In this document: positions 1-11,779 of the stretch, one piece after another
Layout: each line of letters opens with the position of its first letter
Numbering within the stretch: position 1 is the stretch's first letter
Assembly: GCA_963920635.1 (NCBI GenBank)
Contig: OY987305.1
Coordinates: 22,654,876 to 22,718,875 of the forward strand
DNA: 64,000 nt
Direction of reading: 5' to 3'
DNA from: Pseudeuparius sepicola
Lineage: Eukaryota; Arthropoda; Insecta; Coleoptera; Anthribidae
Notes under the pieces: model-generated
The model's input: only the letters and a program-made list of their open reading frames with translations
The model's database searches: none
Told to the model about the DNA's origin: nothing
Position numbers and translations under genes: made by a program

Positions 1-1189
1 GTTCCTGACAGAGTTAACAAGACGACGCTGTATTATATACATTTTCCCTTCCCTACCATTATTTGAAGATTAACTAAAGCCTTGTCGTCCTGTGTATTTT
101 GTATATAATAAAAAGCTAGAAACAGTCGAGTGTCTCGGTCTACAAACCCACCTTTGAACGATTTAGCATGTAACCATGCAGTCTATCTGATATTGGATGC
201 TGGTTCACTCTGCTAGTTAACGAAAGTAATTTTGTTCCATAATCCATTAAATTATTTTTGTTATATATTTGGGGACGTTAACTGTCATATCATTAAATAA
301 GTTAGAGTTTCCCCAGTTTATCCGTATAGCTTAGAATCACCCTGTATACGTAAAACCATGATTTTGAAATTAGCAAAAACCTGGTTTTAAGGCTTTATTT
401 GAATTAGTGACATTTACTTGAATATATTAGGGCAATTGACTTTTTATAAAATCTTGGTAGTGTGTACACCTTACGTGCTGAGACAAAATCAACAGAAAAT
501 TTAATAGCAAGAATTTTGTTTTAAGAAGCCGGCATAGTTTATAAATATGCTTAACTCTACTTTGTTAAAGTGTACCTACCTGTACACACATATTTATAGA
601 CTTTATTGATAATAAAACTTCTCTTATCGAAACTATGTTAAAAAAAAACTCGGCATATTTTGCGTTTCAGTTATATTGGAGCTTCTAGGAAATGAACGTA
701 GGTGCAGTAGTGGCTGATGAAAATATGTAAATAAATGAAAGATAATTCGACTGTAAATGAGATGTGAGATGTGGAAATTGATGCAGGCCAACTATTTTTC
801 AAGCAGGTCTGAATTCTAGAATAATACTAACGCTTTGACTTTGAGTTTTTACTGAAATTCTCACCAAGCTAAATATTTTTAAATTATAGGTTAAATTACG
901 GTTCTTCAGCCAATCATATATTAATTAGTATAATTTATTTTCATAAACGAAGCTTCCGGTCACCAATGTGACCTTCGTCAGGGCTGAAATTTAATTTTAT
1001 TATGTTAAATTTGTAATAAATATTAATAAAAATACCCAAAAAATTTTATAAATTGAATTATTTTTAATACTAGGAATAATGATGTTGACCAACACCCTGG
1101 AAAATATCAAGTGTATGCTACACCGTTGTACTGAGAACAAAGAGTGTTCGGAAAAATGACGTTCGAGTGGTAGATAATCATTTAGGGAA
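1..1189. other. AT-rich sequence, no gene seen
   Basis: No reading frame or repeat structure that I can support. A short GC-richer piece near 950-985 resembles the terminal stretches of degraded retrotransposon copies, but it is too short to classify. The stretch ends at the TTAA target duplication of the piggyBac element. Confidence 0.4.
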
Positions 1190-3374
1190 TTAACCCATTA
1201 GCCCCCATTGTACTTAAATGAGTACAGCCGAAACTAGGCTAGTGGTGCCATCTATCATTAAGTAGATGAAGTAACCAATAGTCATACAATGTTAAGAAGA
1301 CCTCTACAATTATTCTTTCTTCTCTCCATTTCTTAAAAGTTCATAGATGACATCATATATATGAAGTTTGAAATTTGACAGTTCATGTGTACACTCACAT
1401 TTTCGGGTTGCATGTTGTTCTATTTTCAGATATTTGATATAATTTGAGTATTGTTATTATTTTTGCTGGTGATTACTATTTGTTATACATCAAAAAAGGG
1501 TAAGTTATATATAGTTTGGCATTATTTTATCTGTTATGTTTGTAGTATCACTATAAACATAGCTGTACTCAGTTGAGTACACTGGACAATAGTATAAGCT
1601 TTTGATTTCTTTTCAGATTTCTAGAAACCGCGTATAATGGAAATGGGTTTTGACTCGAATAGCCCGGCAATTTCACTTGGAGCTTTCTATGGCCGTAAGA
1701 AGCTACCGAATTTGGATGCCGCAGCAAATTTTGTTGCTTCATGCAGCAGCCAAAATGTTGATGTAGTCATTCTACCTCCAAATCCTGACCCACTGACAGT
1801 CGAAGAAGATCTGGATGAGGATAATCTAGATCCCGCGGATTTACCTACTGATGTTCCTGGTATGTTAGAAGTTTTCGTACATCCTGCAGACAACGGATGA
1901 GAAACTGGATCAGATTCGGAATGGGACGATAGTGACGATGAGCTACTAAGTACTAAAATAATAAAACTGTTGTCTGAAAGTAAGTCCAAGAGTAGAGAAT
2001 CCTGTAAAAAGGATCCAAATTTTTTGATACCAGAATGGAAAAAACTCGACCGTACATATACTCGTTGGCAACCGATGTCCAATGGTGCATCTGAGAAAGC
2101 TGAACTTGTTATTGAAGAACTCAAGACCTTTAAAAGTCTAAAAGCTATATTCGAAAAATTGATTGACGCCAAAATTATACAACATATTGTGGATCAATCA
2201 GTACTTTATGCCCGCCAAAAAAATAACCATATGTTCTCACTAATGACTGATGAACACAAACACTTTTTTGGGATAGTCATTTTTACCGGCTATATCACAA
2301 ATTGCCCAGAGAACGTCTCTATTGGTCACTTGATGAGGATCTTCATGTGGATATTGTTTCGAAGTGCATGTCCAGAAACAGGTATTTGGAAATAAAGAAA
2401 TATTTACATATAAATGATAACACACAAATAAATGATGACCATATGTATAAAATAAGGCCTCTTAAGGATATGCTGAATGCTAATTTCCAGCAATGGGGCG
2501 TATTTCATCAAACTTTATCCATAGACGAAACAATGGCCAAATGCTATGGCCACGATTCAGCTAAACAATTTATTAGAGGCAAACCTTGTCGATTTGGCTT
2601 CAAAAATTGGTCACTTTGTAGTTCAAATGGGTATTGTTACGCCATTGGTACCTATTGTGGAAAATCAAAAACTAAGGAAGATGAAATTCGGCTTCCTCTT
2701 GGCTCTAAAGTTGTGCTATCATTATTGAAGTGTGTCACAGTACCTAATGAAGTGTGTCACAGTACCTAATGATCACATTATATTTTTTGATAACTATTTG
2801 ACTGGCTTACCTTTACTAAGTAACTTGAGGGAGCAAGGGTTCAGAGCAACGGGCACTTTGAAGCAAAACAGGACAGAAAAATGTCCATTGTTGTATGTAA
2901 AAGAGATGGAAAAAAGAAAAAGGGCCACTTATGACAGCTTATTTGATACCAAAAATAAGATTCTTTTGGTACGTTGGAATGGCAGTAGCAATAGCAACAA
3001 ATTATGATACGGTGGTGCCACAGTGCCACTACAAAAAGTAAAACGATGGTGCAAGGAGACAAAATAGAAAACCGATGTAGAGCAACCAAATGTTTTCAAA
3101 GCGTATATCCGAGGAATGGGCGGTGTAGACTCGAATGACCAGGGAGTGAAGCGGATTTATTACTGTTTACAAGAAATGTTACTCGGCATTACCTTAGATT
3201 TGCAACAAAATAAAACAGAAAATCTAGGAATAGTACCGGCGTTCTCAAAAGTATTGTTCAAGATCCTTTTGGTCACTATCCTCAAAAGATTCCTAATCAA
3301 CTTCGTTGTCACATTTGTCATGCGCGAGTAAGATGGCAGTGTAAAAAGTGTGTTATCACTTTGTGTATTGAAAG

Positions 3375-5341
3375 CGGGCCCGTAGCTAGGGGGGGGGGGG
3401 CAGAGGGGGCGATGCCCCCTCTGGAAAAAATTGTTGCCCCCTCTAGTGATATTCAATGAGTCATGATAAAATGGCAAACTTGGTATATTTAGCGTTTGAA
3501 AGCAAACAGACCCGTCAAATTAATTTTGATTTATTTGTACAAAAATTTAATAATAATAAAAAAAAAGTTACAAATTATTTTAATTCGCATAATATAGGGT
3601 GTTCTTATATGAATTATCTTGTATGGCAGTAGGTTTTTCTTTAAATAAGTAGATTATGTGGTAGTAACATACCTACTTAATACTTTGTTATTTTTTGTAT
3701 TTTTTATATTATATAACTGGTTATGAGGCTGAGTTAAGTTTGTGATACCACAGAAAATATATTCATAACAGAGAGCTCCTTAATGACAGTTGTCAAAAGG
3801 ACTCCAACTTTGAAGCTTAATAATTTCAAAATGCATTGATATTGAGGTCCACTATTAAATGTTGGCTCATCTACGAAAGATTACCTATATTTTGGGAAAA
3901 TATCATTTCATAAGAAATGCAACCTGCTTGTTTTATTTGGAGTCTGTAGTTGGAGTCCATTTGACAGGTATCGTTAAGGAGCTTTCTGTTGTGGAACTAC
4001 ATTTTCTGTGGTGATACCTACGAATACATTTAGTATTCGCGCATTAGATTTTTTTTTTTTGTTATGAAGAAGAAAAATATACAGTGTGGTCATTTAAGTG
4101 TGCAACATATGGGATTTTTTTTTATTAATTGCACAACGAAAATACAAATATTCCAGAAAGTTGGTGCATGTTCGACAATCATATTAGGCGCACTTAGCAT
4201 ACATAGGGTAGGTCAAAAAATATAAAAATTGTACAAGAGTAAAGTATCCTATTTCAGAAAATTCAGCAAAATCTTATTAAGAAAAGTTGTCTAGAATTAA
4301 AAGTTATGTCTAAATACCAAAACATGGCCTCCTAAGAAAAATAAATATATGTTTTTTTTAAAAACATTAATAATTTCCTAAAAAAAATTGTTTTAATATT
4401 CACCCTAAACAGTTTCATAAATCAATCAAAATTATATCAATTTCACATAACTTTGTTTAAATTCAAGCATATTTGTAAAATTAACTTAGATTTTCATTTT
4501 TTTAGAGAATCACAAACTTCATGTTTGTTGCAACGATATTAAACAAAACTTTAAAATTTCGCAAAAATTCTTCCGAACAAGGTAAAACATTAGTAATGAT
4601 AATGTGTAATTAAAAAACTCTCATTTGAGGTGCAAAATTTTTATTTTAAATGTTTATTAAAAAACTGGAAATTAATTGACAAACAATTTTTTTCTTAGGA
4701 GACTATTTTTTGGTATTTAGGCATAGCTTTTAATTCTAAACGACTTTTTTTAATAACCTTTTGCTAATTTTTTTTTAATAAGGGTACTTTACTCTTGTGC
4801 AATTTTTATATTTTTTTACCTACCCTGTACCCTGTACTGTATGCTGTTTAACTTGCAACGATTCTAAGTGGAGCTAATATGATTATTGAACATGCATCAT
4901 TTTTTGGTAATGTCTGTATTTTAGTTGTGCAATTAATAAAAAAGTCCCATATGTTGCACACTTAAATGACCACACTGGGTGGAATGCATAAAAAGTAGTA
5001 CCTAGGTGCTAATGCTTCACCAAAAAGTATCTACTTTGTAGCATTTGCTTTTACATTTGCTTTTACATAGAAGCATCTGCTTCACTCAAGTGAAGTAAAT
5101 GCTTCTATGTAAAAGCAAATGCTACAAAGTAGATACTTTTTGGTGAAGCATTAGCACCTACTACTTTTTATGCATTCCACCCACTGTATTAAATTTTTTT
5201 GTTAACAATTTGTTTCTTTTAAATAAACATAAAAATTGCTACTTTCCCTTTTTCTGTATTTTGAAATTATGGTCAAATCTCGCCCCGCCCCCTCAAAAAA
5301 TATTGTTGCCCCCCTAAATATCGAACCTGGCTACGGGCCTG
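3375..5341. mobile_element. hAT-like non-autonomous DNA transposon inside the piggyBac element
   Basis: Terminal inverted repeats of 16 bp: CGGGCCCGTAGCTAGG on the left and, read inward, CAGGCCCGTAGCCAGG on the right. They are flanked by 8-bp direct repeats ATTGAAAG (3367-3374) and CTTGAAAG (5342-5349), matching 7 of 8. An 8-bp duplication and CAGG-type ends fit hAT. The left end has a long G run followed by C-rich blocks, and C-rich blocks recur just inside the right end. No transposase frame is present. It carries a further TA-flanked element at 4082-5186. Confidence 0.8.
4082..5186. mobile_element. TA-flanked composite foldback element nested in the hAT-like element
   Basis: Between TA dinucleotides at 4080-4081 and 5187-5188 lie two joined inverted structures. 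4082-4977 begins CAGTGTGGTCATTTAAGTGT and ends in its inverted copy, with long internal arms (about 4190-4340 against 4700-4830). 4973-5186 is an almost perfect palindrome centred near 5082, with ~100-bp arms. The left arm has one small internal duplication. The two overlap by the bases CACTG. A TA target fits Tc1/mariner-type MITEs. Either this is one composite element, or the first half inserted at the edge of the second. Confidence 0.7.
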
Positions 5342-5559
5342 CTTGAAAGACAGTGTTTTGAAAATTTCTACCCACAATAGTCACAGATTATCCTGTAATC
5401 TGTGCAATAGTCTCATATTTGCCCAGTGTACTCATTGAATTTTTGTAATTGTAATTTTTTTCCAAAATATTTTTTTTTTCGTAAATATGTATTTAAAATA
5501 TGGAAATAAACTATTCCTGAATAAAAGTAATAAGAATGTGAAGTGCGCTAATGGGTTAA

Positions 5560-6100
5560 ATTTTCCGATAGTGGATTCCTATTTATTTAACGAAGACAAC
5601 TTTAAATCATTTACAACGGTTTTGTGTTTTCCTTTTACCTTCAAAAATAACATTATTTTTACTCGCGAACGGTCAAAGGTTTGTAATGACCGAAACATAA
5701 ATTAAATAGTATTTAGTCAACAATCTACTTTGTCTACAAACTTCAAAATAAAAAATAAAAAACAACCTTTTTAAAAACAAGCTTTTATTTAAGCCATGTA
5801 CTAAAACGAATAAAACAAGTTTAGGTTTTTGCTAAGATAATTCAATGCCAAATTGCGACAAGTTTTTGTAAATCAAAAACCTTGTCGCGCGAATTGTAAA
5901 GAAAATACATACTTTGGCTAGTAGGTACTTGCTTATCAACCAATCACTGTTCAATAACATTAATTATTGGTACCTACTTTTTTATGCAGATTTGGTTTAA
6001 AATTCAGCTGCAAAATTTCAGTAACTAAACTTAAACCTAAGCTTGTTTTAAGAAGATTTTTTTATTTCTTATTTTGTTTTGTGTTTTTTAGTACCTATTT
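5560..6100. other. AT-rich sequence, no gene seen
   Basis: A short open frame runs into the piggyBac right end at 5487-5705, but it has AT-rich random composition and no recognisable motif. Nothing else is supported. Confidence 0.4.
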
Positions 6101-6104
6101 GATT

Positions 6105-6415
6105 CCCTTGCCAGGAGGGTGGTAAAGAAAGTTAGTCCGCCATCTTGGGGCACCCGCCATATTTGATTTAGTATTATCTCACTTATCTTATCATTTTGTA
6201 CGCGTTAAACCCTTTCATTTGATACTCATGTCAAGTAGCTTATGAAGAAATAGGTAATCCGCCATCTTGGGGCGGCCGCCATACCTATTGGCTTTCGTAT
6301 GATGTCACTCACCTTATTGTTTTCTACTTGTCAAATCCTATTGGTACCCATGTCGAGAGGTTGTGAAGAAATAGATAATACGCCATCTTGGAGTGGCGGC
6401 CATCTTAAAAAATCA
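6105..6415 (+). repeat. Three-copy tandem repeat, about 110-130 bp period
   Basis: The core CCGCCATCTTGGGG (third copy CGCCATCTTGGAG) recurs at about 6138, 6250 and 6380. Each copy is preceded by a GTGAAGAAA..TAG-like stretch and followed by a second CGCCAT motif. The copies are diverged but clearly homologous. No coding signal. Confidence 0.65.
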
Positions 6416-6708
6416 CAATACTGAGTATACTAGATTGCATTGTCACCAGAAAAAAAATGTACGCAAAATTTCTGCTCAATCGGTTGGGTGGAAGTGGTTT
6501 AAAATTCAGGTGCAATATTTCAATACCTACACACACAAAGAAAGTTAATTAAAAGCTTGTAAAAAAAGAATATATTCCCTAGGACACTCTGTCTGTATAG
6601 TATATATCAACACTTTTTTATTAAATTTGTACTTTTTCACTAATGACATAATGTCATTTTAAACATATATCTAAACCATAGTTGTATGTGGATCTATTTG
6701 ATATATCT

Positions 6709-6760
6709 CAGGTCCGTAGCTAGGGAGGCCAGGCAGGGCCTGCTCCATTGAGAAAAAAAG
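6709..6760 (+). mobile_element. Isolated left end of a hAT-like element
   Basis: CAGGTCCGTAGCTAGGG matches the terminal inverted repeat of the hAT-like element at 3375 with one or two changes. No matching right end was found nearby, so this is probably a truncated copy. Confidence 0.5.
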
Positions 6761-6931
6761 CATCATCATGATGTCTTTTTTAATTTATTATACCTCATTT
6801 AAAGTGAATTCGTCTTTAAAATTTCTAAATATACTGCCTGCGGTGCATTTTAGTGAGCAGACAGCAGACAGCTATACGATAATCTTTATTGCCCCACCTT
6901 CGAACTAATTTCAAGTTACCTATACCTACTA

Positions 6932-7531
6932 CACTGGCCAGAAAAATGTTTGCACAAATTATAGACAAAATATGGTCCACTGAATGAATATGATAATTCA
7001 TAGGGCACTATGAGCACTAACTTTTATTTTTACTTCCATCATATCACGAAATAGTGTTCAGTGTTGTTACTGATAATAACAAGAACTGAATTTTTGTCAG
7101 TTAAAAAGCATTCTTGATAAAAGTTGATGCATCATTTCAAACTCAAAACGCATATATCAAAATTTAAATATATCTTTTTGGATACGAGGTAGATTCAAAA
7201 ATATCAAAATATATAGTTCAAGAGTAAAGTACCCTTATTTTTTAAATTACGGTAAAAAGTTTCTTACAAAAGTTGTTTGAAATCAAAAGTGGATGTCAGA
7301 TTTAAAGTCACAGCCACCTATTAAAAAAACTTAACTTTTTTTGTATTTTTTTTTTCGATTACCCTGTGTCTTACAAAGAAACAAAAACCGTCAGCGCAAC
7401 TTATCATCGGATAACACATGAATTTGCTACCAAACTTTAATTTTGTTCGATTAGCAGCTAGAAATTTAAATTAATCGAAATCAGAGTTTAAAAATATTAT
7501 ATTTTTGTGTCAAACTTTCTGCCGGTCACTG
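6932..7531. mobile_element. Short mariner-type MITE related to the element at 58704
   Basis: The right end, read inward, starts CAGTGACCGGCAGAAAGTTT, matching the ends of the element at 58704-61028. The left end (CACTGGCCAGAAAAATGTTT) is a diverged version. The segment at about 7180-7330 matches an arm of that larger element, including the stretches AAGAGTAAAGTACCCTTA and GTGGATGTCAGATTTAAAGT. No coding capacity. Confidence 0.6.
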
Positions 7532-7534
7532 TAT

Positions 7535-9455
7535 ATTATATACAAATACCTACAGGGAAATGCCTATTACTTCGAAAATTGGCACTTACTATGTAAGTAT
7601 GATCCCTAAACTGTGGTTTGGGGAGCATCCATACGATACTATAACAGTAAATCACTTGCAGAACGAGTTTTGAACCGAACTGCGCATGTCGTCACCGGGT
7701 GACAAAATGTATGTCGATAATCAAACGTCCCATCGCTCTTCATTTAAGCCGCGAAAGATCGCCTTTCCTATAATCTGTAATCTAACAGACCATAAATGCG
7801 CAACAAACCATATTAAAAATTATGTGTTTTGATCTCAAAGCCCACAAAATTGATTTTGAATGGAATTACAACTAACCTTCCGGAACTTTAAATATCCTCG
7901 TGAGCTTATCTTGTTATAGGTAAGTTTTATAGTATCATGGGGAGCATCTAATGATGGTATTTTAATCGAATATAATGCACTCAGTGTACACTTTCTGAAG
8001 ACAACATTTCTCGCATGGATGTACATACCTTCAAAAAGTTTAGTACTTCGTACGCTACTTCCGATATATCGAAAAAACACTCAAACGGTAACCAAGAAAT
8101 TAGCAAGCCACCAAACAATTATATCTCCTTTTTCCAAGTTAACAATACGCCAGGATGGAAGTGATAGGCGCCACAGTAGGTATTTATGTTGGGTATACCA
8201 TCATTTTGCATTCCTAGCGCTTTGTTCTTGTAAGAAATAAAGACTGAAGGCGGTAATAAACGTTATCCATATAAGGTGTTACACAGATAAGATCCAAAAA
8301 TCAGTATGAGCACGACTTTCATCGTATATAAGATTAGTTGTATCGCACGAATCATTGTGGGAATGAAAGGTGCCGGCGTTTTATTTATATTATTTTATAG
8401 TCGTTTTATTTTATAGCCCCATTTTTTAGTTGTGGCGGTACGTGGGACAGAAACAAAATTTAAGTCAGCGCTTCGTATATTTACCTAACTCTTCGTCCAA
8501 GTCGTCAAAACTTTTGGTTATCTCCGCACCCTCCAGCACTCACGCTATGACATTTATCTTATATACTTTTTTTAAGAATCGTTATATTTTCCGAAGTAAA
8601 CAATTTGTCATGCCTCTCTATCGGACTTTATGCGTATGTTACATACCTGGCCCATTTGTAATTATTACATCTCCATAAAGTGGTTATTTTTTACCGACTT
8701 TGACGAACTTTTGTAGCCCTTGAAAAACTGCATTTTCTGGCAGGTTGAGGGATTCCTATTACACAAACCAATTCCTATTTTGCATTTTTCCTGTTCAAAC
8801 TGAGTAGGTACGCCATTGTATATTCAGCGTCTCCAAAAACGGGTCTGTACCAAAGTCTAAAAGTATAGGACATAATAACAATCTGCTATTTTACATTTCA
8901 AAATTAAATTTTGAATATAAGTGTATTGTGCGGATCAAGTTATCCATGAAACAAAAAGTAAAGATAATCCAAAGCAAATGAATTTGTTAGGAAAAGTATG
9001 CTACAGAATATAAACTAAACCTAAACTAAATATTTTGCGCTTTTACTGATCCTCTAGTTAACTGATCCAATCCAAGAATTGTTATTAAAATTCTAGTTTA
9101 GCCACTCCGTTACTATTGGTACATTGCGGACCTCGGATCCATCTAATTGCAACTTAAGAGCATCTAAGTCAATGCATCGTGTATTGCCTTCCAAAATTGT
9201 ATGGCGCTGAATACTCCAGAACAGAAATATTATTGGGAATCTTTTCTTGGAAATATATTTAAATGGAAATTTATTTTGAAATTTTTGAGAAAAGAATTTT
9301 GGGAAGGAATAATACACGATGTACCCACCGTTTCAGATGAGCAAGTACCTACACATATATGAATGCAGAATTATTGGCAACCATTGACAATTGCCCGATT
9401 ACTAATGCACACAAGGTGGTGCACCCTTCACCTAACTCATACAAACTGATTTTAC
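7535..9455. other. No gene seen
   Basis: Several open frames of 60-80 codons occur here on both strands (for example 7835-8080, 8430-8678 and 9093-9317). None has a recognisable domain, splice structure or homology to the mobile elements in the window. Confidence 0.4.
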
Positions 9456-9459
9456 TGAT

Positions 9460-10760
9460 TTTAGTAAATTGGCTCAGAGATATTTTGAAAAGAGTAATGT
9501 TTTGCTATTTCATCAGATCTCTGTAGCTCCGTTATTTCTGATTATACAGAAAAACTGTAGAGACAAAAATTGTAGATAATTTTGGGCTTAACAAGATCAA
9601 ATGAATCAAAAGATGATCAAATTCTTTACGTTGTTTGTGATTTTTGAGATATGACATAAACTTGTGTGTGTTTTTTAATGTAAATCATAGTTGGCTATGG
9701 CCTTATCAAATCGGCCATTTTTTGAGATTTCGAATAATATAATACTCGGCATAGTTATTATAAAAAATAAAATAGCTACGGCTAATTTTCTGATTTTTTT
9801 AAATTTTCACATACCTAGTCAGCAATGGAATATTTTCATAATTACGTCATATTTTATAGTAAGACATACTTCAAACTTTCAAATATTTTATTTTAAGCTG
9901 GTAACAAAATGTAACAAAATAAAACAAAAATTATCATGATGGAGCTCCACCACATAATTATTTGCCAGTAAGAAATTACCTAAATCAGCTCTATCCAAAT
10001 AGTTGGATAGGGAGAAATAGACCTATTTTCTGGCAGCCCCGATCCCCCGATTTGTCTGTTTTGGATTTCTTTTTGTGGGGAACAGTACAAAATAAAGTAT
10101 GAAACAATTGTTGAATTAAGAGCAGCTGTTTTAGAAGCAATTGCCAGTATTGACAGGCGCTCTCTAAAAAAGGCGACAAATTCAGCTTAAAAAAGATGCA
10201 ATATTTGCATAAATAATAATGGTGGATTGTTTGAACACCTTTTTTATTTTCAAAGGTGACCTTTTAAAATAATAATAATTTGAATTTGAGTTTTTTAATT
10301 TTTGTTTTATTTTGTTACATTTTGTTACCAGCTAAAAACAAAATATTAGAAAGTTTGAAGTATGTCTAATTATAAAATAGAACGTACTTATGAAAATATT
10401 CCATGGCTATGTGAAAATTTTAAAAAAATCAAAGAATTAGCCATAGCTCTTTTATTTTTTATAATAACTATGCCGAGTATTATATCTTTGGAAAGCTCAA
10501 AAATATGGCCGATTTTATAAGGCCACAGCCGACTATGATTTACATTAAAAAAAAAAACACAAGTTTATGTCATATCTCAAAAATCACAAACAACATAAAT
10601 ATTTGGATCAGATTATCTTATTAAGCCCAAAATTATCTACAATTTTTGTTTCAACAGTTTTTGAGTATAATAAGAAATAACGGAGCTACAGAGATCTGAT
10701 GAAATAGCAAAAAATCACTCTTTTTAAAATATCTACTGAGCCATGAACTTTTGTAAAAAT
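9460..10760. mobile_element. Foldback element with ~480-bp arms around a mariner-type transposase fragment
   Basis: The left arm (about 9460-9935) and the inverted right arm (about 10278-10760) match along their length, for example CATCAGATCTCTGTAGCTCC on the left and its reverse complement near 10690. The spacer holds a transposase C-terminal fragment. The right side may extend to a CACCCTGTATG-type end near 10878, but no matching left end was found, so the outer boundary is uncertain. Confidence 0.7.
9938..10258 (+). pseudogene. Mariner/IS630-type transposase, C-terminal fragment
   Basis: The first frame reads DGAPPHNYLPVRNYL and then RSPDLSVLDFFLWG, the second and third catalytic-block motifs of Tc1/mariner-type transposases (QDGAPPH and SPDLxPLDFFLWG). 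A frameshift near 10100 leads into TIVELRAAVLEAI, then a TAA at 10188-10190. Beyond it comes a C-terminal tail ending GGLFEHLF, like the family's usual end. The N-terminal HTH and the first catalytic Asp are absent. The style matches insect transposases that carry an N-terminal DUF4817 domain. Only the central spacer of a foldback element survives here. Confidence 0.8.
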
Positions 10761-10879
10761 CCAAAAGGGGCATTAGATTGAGCCTTCAAAACTGCAATCC
10801 TTTCCCCTTTAACTTTTGTTCTAGCTCTGCTAGTTTCCGAGATCCCCATAGTGGGCATCGAAAAAAACTCACCCTGTAT

Positions 10880-11775
10880 GTAATATTTGTCAAAACAATG
10901 CAACCGATTTGTCAAATAATTCTCAAAAAAGCATTACCGCAGCTTAATTTTCATATTTAAGCTGTGGCATTACTCCCAGCAACATAAGACAAAAGCTGGT
11001 ACGCTGACCTTGAATCGCTGTTTGTGACAGTGTAAGTATAATAAGACTAATAAGAGCTACAGTAACATATAAGGGTTTTTCCAACAGAGTTTTGAACAAT
11101 TCTCAAACCAGCTATCGATCAACTGATTCGACAAATACTTCTGGAATATTATTTTCTTGTGTTTTGATTGGTTAAAGCCAGTTCTGGAACGGTTCAGAAC
11201 TGCATTTGTAATAAGCCCATGGTGTTATTTGTGAACTGAACTAAGTTAGAGACCTTAATGTAAAAAAAAGGCGGAGTTCAGTGATAGTCAACCAATGTTG
11301 TCTATCCTGCTCTACTCAACCGCAATACATGATTTTAAGAAATACATTTTTGGCGTAACATACTAAAAATAATGTACCTAATATATTGTTTTAGTTTAGT
11401 ATATAGGTAATTAATTGTTTTTATCAACAATCCAAAGGAAAGAGAAGACTAAAAAAAAGGAAAAAAAATCCTATATAGATTGTTTTGCCTGTTAAGGTAC
11501 CTAGTATTTAGAAATATCATGAGAAAATTTTGTAGGAGACATTGATTTTAAGTTTTATGGAAGAGAATTACATAGGCTTACTATGTTGTAAGTGAAACTT
11601 CTCTCAAAAAACGTGGTTTTATGGACAGGTGGTGTCAGCAAACCCTTATAACGAACATTTAGATTATGCACGTGAGAACGAAAGACAATTTTATTATCTA
11701 TATAAGTAAGGCGGTGTTTTATAGTTAATAATTCTATGGTAAAAACAGGCTGAGTGAACCCATCGCCTACCTTCC
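10880..11775. other. No gene seen
   Basis: AT-rich sequence with no supported coding, RNA or repeat feature. Confidence 0.4.
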
Positions 11776-11779
11776 ATAT

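Larger units (their letters stand above)
1637..5380 (+). pseudogene. piggyBac transposase (DDE_Tnp_1_7 family), broken
   Basis: A cut-and-paste transposase. The acidic N-terminus starts at the ATG at 1637. Family landmarks follow in order: YARQK near 2205, LYWSLDEDLH near 2315, MSRNRYLEIKKYLH, the first catalytic region IDETM near 2520, FFDNYLTG near 2785 (second Asp), MGGVDSNDQ near 3115, and a C-terminal Cys-rich knuckle with CHICHARVRWQCKKC near 3305-3345. Breaks: an in-frame TGA at 1898-1900; a frameshift near 2300; a 22-bp tandem duplication at about 2728-2771 that shifts the frame; stops near 3005 and 3065; another frame change before the Cys-rich domain; and the hAT-like insert at 3375. 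Beyond the insert the last residues (CFENFY) run on to a TAG at 5378-5380. No function is expected. Confidence 0.9.
1194..5555 (+). mobile_element. piggyBac-like DNA transposon, complete ends, interrupted by a hAT-like insertion
   Basis: The element is flanked by TTAA on both sides (1190-1193 and 5556-5559), the signature target duplication of piggyBac. The ends are inverted: CCCATTAGCCCCC on the left, and a right end whose reverse complement begins CCCATTAGCGC. A decayed piggyBac transposase lies between them. Subtracting the 1967-bp hAT-like insert and its extra 8-bp duplication leaves about 2.39 kb, the normal size of an autonomous piggyBac element. Imperfect palindromes around GTACTCA..TGAGTAC occur at 1210-1225 and 1565-1580, with a half copy at 5428-5439; these are probably subterminal transposase-recognition motifs (inference). 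The element is dead but structurally complete. Confidence 0.9.

Noticed and set aside
1687..2172. 161-codon minus-strand frame
   Set aside because: Antisense shadow of the piggyBac transposase N-terminus; Ser-rich translation without a domain.
5487..5705. 72-codon frame at the piggyBac right end
   Set aside because: It crosses the element boundary and the TTAA target site, so it cannot be an old gene.
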